A stretch of 64,000 nt of DNA from Rhopalosiphum padi (Eukaryota; Arthropoda; Insecta; Hemiptera; Aphididae): NCBI RefSeq assembly GCF_020882245.1, contig NC_083598.1:42817858-42881857 (forward strand), written 5' to 3'. Position numbers and translations under genes: made by a program. Shown here in pieces: positions 11,901 through 24,212 of this stretch (position 1 is the stretch's first letter; the number at the start of each line of letters is the position of its first letter). The notes beneath the pieces were generated by a model. That model searched no databases, had not been told where the DNA came from, and saw only the letters and a list, made by a program, of their open reading frames with translations.

Positions 11901-14900
11901 TCATGGAACTTCGGGCTCTTGAATGGGTATGACACCGACTCCAACTCCTCCTTCATGGGCACACATGGAAGCCGCAAACGTCCAACAATCAGCTTTTGGG
12001 TCGTACACTTCAACAGTGGGCAGATTCAAAAATCCATCATATCCACCAATGGCCCACAATTTTCCGGCATTAGCTACTAATGCCACACGGCTCCTTGTTA
12101 CATTCATCGAAGCCACAAACCTCCACCTACAGAACCATAATAGTCAATTAAAGTACACTATGATTAAACTTTGTTTTATAAGTCACTACTTGTCAGTCTG
12201 AGGATCATATTCTTCAACAGTTTGTAAAAATGTTGATCCATCATATCCACCACATGCATAAAGTTTACCATTCAATGTGGCCACTCCTAAGCGACAACGT
12301 TTCATTAACATGGGTGTTACAGATAGCCATTGACCTGTATATGTATCATACCGTTCAACCTATAAGTAAAAATATAATATTAATCATTAATGCAAAAATA
12401 ATTGTAATAATTCTTATAATTTTTAAAGGGATAACATTTATGGAATCATATAGTTAGTATTAGTTTTGTAGAATTGTATAAAAATTAAATTTCACTCAAA
12501 TTTGTATAAAAGAATTTTTGCAGTTTCGTTGCATATTTTAGGTATATTTATGTCTGTTTTATTATATATACTTTAAACTTTAAATACATATAATTGAGTT
12601 TGCAATAGAAAAATAAAGAAAGATGACTTAATTTATAAATCGTATCTAAAAAAAAAAATTGTTGATAAAGATTTTAGTTATTTAATTACTCTTTTTTAAA
12701 TGTTGTAAATTATTATTTTATTTATTATACATTTTTTTTTTTTACATTTATATGGCATATTCGATATTATACAGATTTTAAAAATTTTTAATGCATAACA
12801 TATAACATGAATAATTTACTATTACTGTATCAACTTACTGAGTCAAAAATACTTAGACCATCATGACCTCCAAGAATATAAATATAACCATCAAATGCGA
12901 CTACACCACCAGCACTTCGATGTTTTTGCATTGGTGTAATGATTGTCCAGCGATCTAAATCGGGCTGATAACATTCAACAATATTTAATGAACTAACTCC
13001 ATCAAATCCTCCACACACATATAATCGATCATTTAAAGCAGCTGCGCCAAGGGCACTAAAATATAATATAATTTTAATTTGATCAATATTTTTAAATGTG
13101 ATAACTGAACAATTATATCCATAAATATATTTTAGAGAATCAAATGCTTGTTTCAATAAATTAAATATCTGTAATGTATCAGAATGGCTAACCTGCGCTT
13201 ACGGTGCATTGGTGAAACTATATTCCAAGATTTTGTCGTAGGATCAAATACTTCAACTGAAGATAATCTTTCAATTCCATTATAGCCTCCAAACGCATAT
13301 AATTTGTTACTTAGTACAGCTACTCCAACTCTACTACGTAATATGCTCATGGCTTCTGCAAGCTCCCACCGTTCAGTCAAGGGATTATAAACTTCTACAG
13401 TACTTAATGAATCACCTAAAATCGAAAATGTTTCATATTTTATTATAAAGGTAAAACATTTTATCAAAATTATTTAAACACACAAATACCTGATTTTGTA
13501 AGTCCGCCAACTGCATATATGTGTCCACGAATATAACTGACACAGCGAGGTCTAGTGCGAAAGCTTTGTAACAAAAGTCGTCTTTCGGGCATTAAATGGT
13601 AGTCTTTAGCTTCATCTAATAGATCTCTAAACAATAAATAAATGTGATATATTTAACCTTGTTACAATATAACAAAATTCTAGGTAATAATTTTTGTAGA
13701 TCAAACTTTGGTAGGAAGTATAAAGCATGTATAAATAAGTATGTAATTTTGATAGCAACTATCTTATTTAAATGTACTCATAAATTAATTGATAACATCT
13801 ATTAATTAACAATATTTTAGTAAAATATTCTTACATGAACTGATTTTCATTCACAATTGTATACTGTTTCTTCAATCAATTGAAAAATAAGATAAGAAAT
13901 AAAGTGATGATATTTTTTTAATGTATTTTAACACCCACACTTGCAGCAATTGATTTTTAGACATTAGATATTTTTTATAATATGAATACTTTAAATTATA
14001 TTAAGTGCATAGCTAAGTTAATATGAATGCAATATAATGAAAATTCTAAGTGTCATTATGCATTACCAATAAAATAAAATAATTGATATTTATAGATCCA
14101 GGAACACTTATATAGGTACTGCAACAATTTATAACCTGCATTCGTGAGATGATCTAATTAATTCTTCGGTGGCAACTCGATCAGCCAAGTAATGAGGTGA
14201 AAGTAATGGCAATCTTACAGCAGCAAGCAATTGAGGAAAACAATCTTGTCTCGATTCTTCTTGTTTCACCCAGCGAATAGTTGCTTCGAATACCTAAAAA
14301 AAAATTGAATAGGTATTTATTCCATTGAGATTTTTACTTAATTATTATAAAACCAAATTACCTGTTCTTCAGACGCTTGTAATTCATCTTTATTGACTAT
14401 ATCTATTATTTCAGAAATATTGAGATTTAAGAAATCCTCAGACAATGATATATCAGGAAAATACTGAGCTATATATCTATTAGCATCAGTCATTAAGCCA
14501 TAACACCCTAATGAATCAGCTAATGTACGTACTTTTAAAACATTATTTTGATGAAACCTAAAATTGAATTCATTATTGTACATAATATTAAGTAAATAAA
14601 CCATAAGTCTAAAATACATATTCAGAATTTATTTGAATTTTTAGGTTTATGTATAGTATATTGATACATATTTTTTAAGTATAATATCAGCAGAATTTAG
14701 TACACAATATAATACGATAATTTAATTGTTATAAGCTTATTTCACATTTATATTAAAGTTTTTAAATATGATTATTATATTTTTTAATTTTTAATAAATT
14801 CAATAATTGTTACAATAATATTAATATTAATATTATTATTTTAATATACAGTTATATAATAAGTACCTGTACAAGTATTAAAATAACATAATAATAATAA

Positions 14901-16689
14901 TAATAATAATTTATTGGCCATATGTAGTTACATAACAGTAGTTTAAACAAAATTGTCGAGTATAATGGCCCAATTCACCACTGAGGAAATCTCTTGTTGG
15001 TGAAATTGAAGTACTAATATTCCAAGTAATTAAAATAGTATAAACATTAAAAAATTAAGAATAATAATAGAAAAATTAAAAGACAAAAAATAAAAATATA
15101 TATATATATAAGTAAAAAATCAAAAAATTAATAGATTGTTATTATAATTTAATTGAAGGTAATTAAATTTACATCATATACACTATATTACATATATTTG
15201 GTTATGAATTTATTAGCCAAATTTTACCATGATTTTTGTATTGATTATAGGATTTACAATTTATGATATGCAATGGTGCTTTATCAGTAGGTAAGACCTA
15301 CATGGAAAAAACATAGACTTGCTTTAATCGAGCGGTTAATAGGGATCTATATATTTTTTTCTTGCCTTATATTGTAGTAAGTTGGTTTAAAATTAATTAG
15401 ATTCATTTTATATATAAAATAAAAGGAATTTCTTTGGAATAATTTTGTACCGAGAAAATGTTAAATTCTTTAAATAATTATGTAGGATATATTATTATGT
15501 TTTACATAGTATAAAATTCTGTAGTTAACTTGATCTTACAGATTGCACAAAAACTTTAAAACTAGAATTTTGTTGACTTGAATTAAATAATGTTATTTAC
15601 TTTTAAGTTACCTTCTTTACCTCAATAACATAGATAATCTCATGATTGAAATAATGTAATGTGAATGTAATCATTAAACCATAAATTACAAAAATAATTT
15701 TATTAATTTTTAGTACTATAAAAAATATAATAGATTTGAAGGAAAATATAATATGTATAGACTTATATCAAAGTCAGTGACAGATATAGGTAGATACATT
15801 TCACTAGTATACTACACATATAACTCCTTGAATAATCAAAAACTAATAGATACGCTTAACAAACACTTAACTTTTTTCCTTGAAAATCTATTAATTTTAT
15901 AGTTACAAGTTATTATTTTTATAGTACCAACTACTAGTATTATCTCTTATTATGTGAAATACTTTACATTATTTAAAAATACATCTCCCGAAAACCATTT
16001 AATTACAAATAGCTGTTGAGTAAAATGTAACCACAAATAATTAAATTTTAATTACCTTTCTTTAATGAATGTCGCACATGCATTTCGCACCCATTTCAAC
16101 TGCAAAAATGAGGCTCCAATTAATAGTGACTGAACATTATTAACATTTATTGATATTCGACCACTGTATGCAAAATTAATCAAGGCTTCTAATGCTCTTT
16201 AGTTGAAAAAAAAAAATTAAATATTATTTATAGGTAGCTTTTTTTAATAATTGTTAAACAAATCTTACTCAGGATCAATTCCATGCATCACAATATCTTT
16301 TTGGGTACTTTCAATCATATTGTGTGTAAACATAGCATTAAAATACGGTACTGTGGCTGCTAACACTACACGATGGGCACTAAATGACATGTTTTCTACC
16401 TGAATAAAAAAAAAAAATTAGTTCCATAGCTTACAGATAATGAACAATACCAATTTACTATAAATGTAATTACTTTCAGCGTGACATCGCACAGTTTTCC
16501 CATACGACGTATGCCCTCAATAGCAGAAAAACTCTGAGAGAACAGATCGGCCTGATGATATACAAAATATTCGCTTTCGATCGATGACGATTTCGGGAAC
16601 GGTATCTTAATTGAAGAATGCAATTTGGCCGGGTTGAACGTCATGTTTTGCTGATCAATCGTCGTCGTCAGTGCCATCTCGAAAAGCAT
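11901..16689 (-). CDS. KLHL18: Kelch-like protein 18 (BTB-BACK-Kelch CUL3 adaptor)
   Basis: Ten coding exons on the minus strand with consistent phases: 16474-16689, 16269-16399, 16056-16196, 14362-14557, 14136-14293, 13490-13626, 13193-13415, 12839-13055, 12190-12359 and 11901-12126, giving 604 residues (human KLHL18 has 574). Residues about 60-165 form the BTB domain (GKLCDVTLK, FSAHRVVLAA, MFTHNM), residues 166-290 the BACK domain, and residues 315-604 six kelch blades, each with a GG doublet (AVGGL, AFGGYNG, VCGGFDG, ILGGHDG, ACGGYDG, AIGGYDG). The C-terminus (CWTFAASMCAHEGGVGVGV) is characteristic of KLHL18. The family uses BTB-BACK to bind cullin-3 and the kelch propeller to recruit ubiquitylation substrates; vertebrate KLHL18 acts on Aurora A. 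The start is uncertain between Met1 (16689) and Met5 (16677). Confidence 0.93.
14886..15010 (-). mobile_element. possible LINE 3' tail in KLHL18 intron 3
   Basis: Read on the minus strand, non-coding sequence ends in CCAATAAATTATTATTATT, that is, an AATAAA signal followed by a (TTA)n run. This is the usual shape of a 3'-truncated non-LTR retrotransposon tail. A similar AAT-repeat tail ends the LINE relic near 23995. No reverse-transcriptase frame is left, so the call rests on the tail alone. Confidence 0.35.
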
Positions 16690-19600
16690 CAGTCTGTCTT
16701 TAAAAGACGTTTACTCAGAAATGGACAGTGACAGTAATCGCCAAAACAAAAATCTACCAACAATCACACGGTCGAAACGGATCGTTTAAAGCTGATACGT
16801 TATTGTCGATAATATCGGAAAATTTGGTAATTAAGAAATTAAACATTTATAATCCATCGATAGCCAAAACGTTACATTCTTACATTATATGTGAAATCGT
16901 GTCAAATATTATATCATCACTTTTAGTTAAATAAGGAGTGAAATCCCATAACTAAATGGCACATCGACATCGCGTATTTAATATTTATGTAAACCATTGA
17001 CCTTATCGAATATCACGGCAGTACGAGAGACCTTATAAACTGATATAACAAAATGGCAAACTTTTGAGGCTTGAACAATAATGAATCAACGTAAAATACA
17101 AATTTAAATTCAATGTTATGGAAACAGTAGTGAGCCGTAATATTAGTAAGTAGTTATCTACGGGTTTTGTACATTGATATCAATAACGACGTAACTACTA
17201 TTTGTTCCAAAGTCACTATGTACGAACATCGAAAATGTGCGCCATATTTTTGTGTAGATAAGATAGTTCGTGGTAGGAATTACCGTGATTCGACGCTTAT
17301 TTATTCCAACGGCCAATTGTTCCACAATCTATTAATGCTATTGACTAATACTTACAGTATTTTTTTTGTAATTTGTTTAAATAATGTTCATATTGACCAT
17401 ATTATTTTTACTATATTTAATGCGTTGTGTATTTGTTTCAAAATACAATTTTGATTGTTTTTTTTATTACGCGGTACGCTAAATATTTTCCAAGTTTAGA
17501 ACACAAATTTCTATATTGGAACACCTGTTAGAAATGACGATTTACCGAGATCGTATAAAGCCTGAGATGAGTGGGATTAGAGAGCCCCCGGGCTCCGGTC
17601 AAAACAAAACCCTTTTAATTTACAAAATCAAGACGTTTAGATCTGCAATTTCGAATTCCCATGTAAGTACTGGAGAAAAAATTAGCAGTCTATTTTAATA
17701 AAATGTAAATTGTCGAATACATGTTGAGTAGTTATTTTATATTATGGCAATTGGCAACAACAATCGGACATTATTAATTAAATATTACATTATAGACTTG
17801 TATAGCCAATAAAAAAATAAAACGCAAAGCTCTAAAGCAACAGTAGAAAATTATTTCCACAAATTATTGCTCAATGCTCACACGAGTATATAGGTAATCA
17901 GTTATAGGATAATAGGTACCTACTAATGATGAGTAGTAATCAAAGAAAAACAATTAGAAATACCTTATACTTTATAGGTACCGAATAAACATTTAAAAAT
18001 ATTTTTATAGAATATCTATCTACTAAATGATTATTTTTCACCTAATAAATATAATTAAAAACTCTTTAAATATAGATACTTTCTATATATCAGTTTACTA
18101 CTATCCCATATTCCCATAGACTTACCAAAAAAAAAAACCAAGAAATTCATAAAAGAAAATATACTTTGAATTAACACTTATTAATATCAAAAAATGTTTA
18201 AATGCCCGCTCTTAGAAGTTTAAAATAACTGTTAAGATTTTTATTATTGCTTTTTTTTTGTTGTTATCAGTATTTTTGTAATTTATAATATATGCGTTAT
18301 TAATTACCGGAGTAACAATAAATGTTGAGAAACCCTGGCTGGTCAATTAAAAAATACTTACAACTAATTAGGAAATAAATAAATAATTTTTTTTTTTTGC
18401 TGATAATTATTAATTCAGGGGATTCATTAAATAGAATAAAAAAAAAGTGAAAATTCCCCAAAAAATATTGCTTGGCCTGTCAGTGGTGAATAATTTAAAA
18501 GTGCTTGGCAGGGAAAAGGTTAACAAATAGAAATTAATCAATAACTCACAATGAAAACTAAAAAGCTCAAGAAATATTGCATACATGACCAACAGAAATT
18601 ATTCGTTTGAGTTGGTTAAATCCGATATTGAAACAATATAGACAAATTAAAAATAGATATACTACATGTAAACATGTTTATTATTATTTACTTCATATTT
18701 TTTAGTTAAAAATAAAAATTATACTTATGACAAAAGCTACAATCGTTAACAACCCAAGAACGATTCGATACGTTCTATCCAGTACATACTAGTTACCACT
18801 TACCTCCAAAAATATAAGAAACGCCTACCTACCATTCTTAACGTAAATAAAAAAGTTAATATACAATATAGGTACACTATAAATGACTCAGATGATCAGA
18901 AATAATAGTTCATAATGTTCACACTGTAATTGCTTCCGAAATATGATTAAGTAGTGGTTCATAAGCTTCATTATAACACACCACGTTTATAGATGAATTA
19001 GTGTAAGCACACGTGCACACGTAGGTATGTATTGTAATTTTTAAAATAATAAATTATATATGTATAATATATTACGTAGCTAATAGATATTATATTTATT
19101 TCATACAAAAATTATTAAGAATAATGATATAAATAATTACATTTTTACATTTTACGTAAAAGTTTCAAACACAAATAAAGTTTTTGATTTATTACAAAAT
19201 AATCAATATCGTCATCCGACGTTGAAATAAAGTTTATAAAAATGCAATGAATACGCTGACGGTTACTGAATCACTCCATGACAATTAATTTCAATAAAAA
19301 TTAATTACCTTCTAATCGGAATAATAGTAGATGACAAAAATAACTACCTTTAAACAAATAAATCCCACGCATTTAAAAAAATTGCACATTTTATGAAACA
19401 CCCTACTATATTATATTAAATTTAATGGTTCCAATATGAACAACTGAAAAAGAACCTTGTATTAAATTTTTAAATCTCAAGTATAAAACCGAATTATTGT
19501 ATGAATTTCTAAATATAAAATAATTAACTAATTTTTACGTATTTTATAAATTTTGTCAAAATTCTAACTTAAAGTTATTATAATAAAATTATGATACTTT

Positions 19601-20329
19601 AGATGACGATGTTAATTATTATATTATAATTTAAAAACAACATTCGTGGGAATTTGAAACTTTTCTGTATACATATTAGATTAACTATTATGAATATGAA
19701 TTTTAAAATACGCAATGACAATTTTGATAATATTATCCATATAAACTAGATGAATCTATTTTTATATTTTATGGTATTTTCAAAATTTTCTTACATGTTA
19801 TTAAATTTGAGTTATAGAATTTGATAAATAATATAGTGATATATAATAATATAATAAATATAATATTTTCGATAAATAAATATATCATCTTACTATAATA
19901 ATAAAAGTAAAATTAATTAATTTAATTTATTACTAAATTAAAAGCTACGTATCACAAAGTATATTTAGTTAAAAAAGCTGGCAGACCGTATATCCATAAT
20001 AAGAATCGTTTTTCATAATATACAACTAGAGTATTATCAAATGTAAGGGTAAAAAACTTATAAAATTATAATAATAAAAAAAAGAAAAACATATTTTTTC
20101 CAAAAATATTAGTTCTGTCATGACAAGTTGTATAAAACAAAAATGAAGTTTCAATATACGATCAAGACATTTAACAATCTTCTAGACTTTGCCACTTTGG
20201 TGTTATCTAGCTGTAAGTCAGAGACAATTTGAATTTTTTAGTTTAATTTATATAATTTATGAATAGATAAAATAATAAAGTTGGTAAACGATTAGAAGTT
20301 ATGATCGCACAACATTAAAGTTAAAATGT
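16690..20329. other. intergenic / 5' flank of KLHL18-like gene
   Basis: The first few hundred bases should contain the kelch gene's promoter and 5' untranslated region; no TATA box is obvious. The remainder is AT-rich with no recognisable exon. Open stretches at 16728-16934, 17167-17454 and 17516-17698 have no family resemblance and no splice partners. Confidence 0.5.
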
Positions 20330-20735
20330 TTAGGAAATATGCCAAAATCGCGAAATATTGCAAGGAATTTTAAAGTTAAAAATTCATAAAATTTTTGTGA
20401 TTTATACCTAAGGTTAAAAAACCCAACAAAAAGTTCTCCATAGCTTTTTCTTCAGATAGATGTAAAAATAACTCGAATGTCAATAAAGAAAAAATGCCAT
20501 GAGCGTATGAAATTGAATTTTTTACGAAATCGCGTAAAATAACGATATTATATTACAATTTAAACATAAGTAATAAAATAATACAAATCATCTCTCTTCA
20601 CAATCGTTTTTTCATATACAATGATACCTGTCGTTGCATTCAAATTTAACACATCCATTATAGTGACCTACTCTTCATCTCTACTATTATACAACAGAGC
20701 GATACCCACGTGACACCCCTTTTTTATTTATAAAA
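20330..20735. repeat. dispersed repeat, copy A
   Basis: This segment is the diverged reverse complement of 34395-34860. Shared blocks include AATTTAACACATCCATTATAGTGACC, quoted here only as AACACATCCATTATAGTGAC, then TACTCTTCATCTCTACTAT, and ACCTTAGATATAAATCAC-like text in the other copy. The level of divergence suggests an old interspersed family. No open frame is present and no terminal repeats could be fixed. Confidence 0.65.
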
Positions 20736-22960
20736 TTTAGTTTAGTTTACTTTGTTTTTACAATACATAAACAAGATTAATTCTAACGAAATAAGAAATT
20801 ATTAATAATTGTTTTCATTAAGTAATTTGAAGCTTGAGCCCCTCAATTAAATGAACCCTCAAGCTCCGCCTATGTAGAACAGTAAATAAAAACACAAAAA
20901 TATAATTAATGTGTAATTACGCTAAAATAAGCCAAAATCTTAAAAATTTGCTTGAGTTTTGGATACTATGTATTACAAATAAGATTTCATTGAACCCTAC
21001 TATATATTAAATTAATCAGAATAATAAACCTGTTGCCTAACCTATTATCTATTTCGTTACAGTGCTAAAAACAAATAGGAGTCTATCTTATATGATATGT
21101 TCACTTCATCACACATGGAAAATCAAATTTCTAAAATGATTTTGTTGACTTGAGTAATTTGTCTATAATTTTGAGAAAAATTTGATTTTTTTATACATTA
21201 AATAATCAATAGAGCCTTCATTTGTAATAATATAGTTACCACAAAATAACAAAAATCTTAACGTAAGATACTGAGATCCCCTGGAGGCTGGAGGTATGTT
21301 TATTTTGTATTTAACAATAATTAATACATAAGTACACACATCACATATTTGTATTGTTATTTGTATTTATTTATTTAAACTTAAACACGTAGGTAATTGT
21401 TTACACATTAATAAAGCGTACAATTAAAATTTAAAAAATATAATATTTTATAAGAATTAATAGTTTTGTTTTTATTTAACGTATACATGAATACATAAAA
21501 ACCATAAATCAGTATTAAATTAATATTAAATACCTGGTATCGTGTACTTAGCTGTACAATAAAGAAACAAAATTGTAAATATTGTTTGAAATAAAACTGT
21601 TATGTACCTAATTATGTATAATATCGCATTTGGTAGATTTGAAAAGAAAAAACTTAAATAAACATATATTAGGTACAAATAATTAATTTATAATTTTCAA
21701 CAGAATACATCAACCTTATAATATTATACCGAACGCGGAAATGTAATATTTTATTTAACATTCGAGTATCAAATGATAGGAAATGATTACATATTGCAGG
21801 TATTAAGTGCCAACTGATTTTACACTGAGCTTGAATGACAAAGAGAAGTTAAAAGTAAATCAAATGTATTCCGTAATATATTTGTATGATATAAGATTAT
21901 GAATTACTGCAAAAGTAGAACTTAATATAGTGTAAATAAAATATTATGAGAAATACAAGGAAAGTAGGAATTTTTAAATCAAACCAATTTTCAAGTGTGT
22001 TAGATTTAAATGCAATGATGTAAAGAGAAAAAATCAAAATTGTATTTCATGGAGATGGCTGAAACAATTAAAAGGTAGTTTCATTTGTTTTTTTTAGTAA
22101 TACATTATAACAATATTATACATACACAAGTCTGCTCAAAATTGTTTTTTTTTTTTTTGTTGAATTTAAAAACATTTTAAAAGTTTTTTAATATTTTAAC
22201 ATTTTTTTTTTTTTCATTAAATCGTATTTTTTAAGAAATTTTTTTTATTTTTAGTGGCATTAAAGTCCTTCACCTATTAATAACTAGTATGATGGTTATT
22301 ATAATGCAGTAATCAATCACGACTAATGCAATCGCACTGTTAAATGTTTACGTCAAGAGAATTAATTAAATTACCTCGCTAACCGATACATCTCTTAGTA
22401 TAAATTGTTACACGGCGTGTAACATAGGCAAAATAGGTACGTGTCCTTACATTTTTGATGCAGTTAAAATAACATTATAATATTATTACATTAAGTTTAT
22501 AATAAATATATTATGTCGTTATGTTTCGAACTGCCAAAACTAAAACATGCCGTAACCCAAAATTGGTTTGTTATAGTTTATATTTGTACTTCGTAATTTA
22601 ATTTGTGTCTCAGACTTCACTTGTAATAACTAATAGTTATACTTATAACCCACAAAACAGAATTATTCAAAAGTAAATTGTATAAAATACAAAATATAAA
22701 ATTTTAAGTTTTCAATATTTTAGACTTAGTTTCGCCAATGGTTTATAGCTGGGACCATAACGGCTTATACCTACTGTATTTTTATAGCTGGGGCCCAACT
22801 TTCATACTACCCTTAATAAAAAGTTTTTTTATATAAAAATATTTCAATCTAGAAACTACTAATCAGTTTCTATTCATGCGTATTTTTTTTTAAATAGAAA
22901 AATCAAAAATCAAGTTTAAGTTGTGCCCGTAAGTGCATGATAAATAAAGATAAACTTATA
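20736..22960. other. intergenic, no gene recognised
   Basis: AT-rich DNA with poly-T tracts. Around 20825-20875 is GCTTGAGCCCCTCAATTAAA followed by CCTCAAGCTCCGCC, a short inverted repeat that looks like a transposon end. I could not find its partner. No exon or RNA gene was seen. Confidence 0.5.
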
Positions 22961-23169
22961 GGTGGTAGTAGGTATACACGGCATGCAATTCGGACAGACC
23001 CCACTAAGAGTTGGAATGCAATTTGGAGATTCCCATTTATGTTTATTATTTTGGCATGCAATTCGGATGCACCGATTAATTCATGGCCTCGTGGGTTTTT
23101 ATGTACAGAATAATAATATGCTCTATATTCAAGCTATCATACTTTCCAATAGCATTTGGAAAATTGGAA

Positions 23170-23995
23170 ACACTCGATCGTTATTTTAATCCTCAAACCC
23201 AACAAACCACCACAAGATCCTACTTCACAAGTCTTCTCCCAACCTTTTCAAAATATTTGAAAAAAGCTCTTTTCTCTCGCTTCCTTAAACAACATAATGC
23301 CACATACCCAATTTAGATACAGACCAAAACACTTGACCATACATCAACTACATAGGATAGTTGATACTCGATATAATATTCAGTTCTTTGGAAAAAATAC
23401 AGGTCTGTACAGCAGTATTCCTAGACATCTCCTAAAGTCCCAAACCTTTGATCGGGTCTGGCACAACGGTCTTTTGTAAAAAAAAAAAACTAAAATTAAA
23501 CCCTATCTGACAAATTGCTCTTTTACACGGCAATTTATGATCCCGCATATACCTTTTCATTAACACAATTTCACACAAAATTAATTTGCGACGTTGTCGA
23601 TTATATTATAAAAATAATTTTAAACATATAAAATTAATGGTTGATATTAATACTACATACAAGTCATATTATAACATTATTTTAGTTTTACCCCAAATAC
23701 AAGCTTATCTGAATAGTCTACACTCCACAGTATATTACATATATGTTTTATCTGGACTCATCAGTACCTGTTCAATACCAGTTCGTACGTATAAATTGCA
23801 TTATTGTGATTTACTTAAGTCAGATCAATTACCTTATATAATGATCGTAAAATATTAAACGCGAAAGAAAAATAACGTATGGAATTCACTACACATCAAA
23901 TTGCGATATCATTCAATTTTTATCACAAGTTGGTCCTCGATATCAAGGAAAAAATTGTAATATGCCAAAAAAAAAAAAATAATAATAATAATTTA
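23170..23995 (+). pseudogene. degenerate jockey-like LINE reverse transcriptase relic
   Basis: Two overlapping frames encode reverse-transcriptase pieces. The first (about 23190-23316) reads SLLPTFSKYLKKALFSRFL, the start of the RT domain. After a frameshift near 23300, the next (to 23479) contains RPKHLTIHQLHRIVDT and ends QTFDRVWHNGLL followed by a stop. FDRVWHxGLL is RT motif A of jockey-type non-LTR elements, with its aspartate kept. The part beyond 23480 is badly decayed. The relic ends in an A-run and (AAT)n at about 23966-23995, typical of a LINE 3' end. Frameshift and stops show it is dead. Confidence 0.7.
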
Positions 23996-24130
23996 ATAAA
24001 GTTGTTCTTAATATTTTTATTCTTTAATAAATAATAAAATACAAGTTTATACATATATTAATAGACTTAAAGCTTTTAATCAAAATCAATTTCATGAAAA
24101 TATTTTGATATAATTTTAAGTATAAAACAC

Positions 24131-24136
24131 TTTATT
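24131..24136 (-). terminator. polyadenylation signal of the RAP1-like gene
   Basis: AATAAA on the minus strand (TTTATT on the plus), 77 bases past the stop codon. A second copy lies at 24016-24021. Either could be used. Confidence 0.45.
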
Positions 24137-24212
24137 TAAAAAAGACAGGTGCATAACAAAAAAGGAACTACATTATTATGTTATGTATAAATTGTATTGC
24201 TAATGAAATTTA

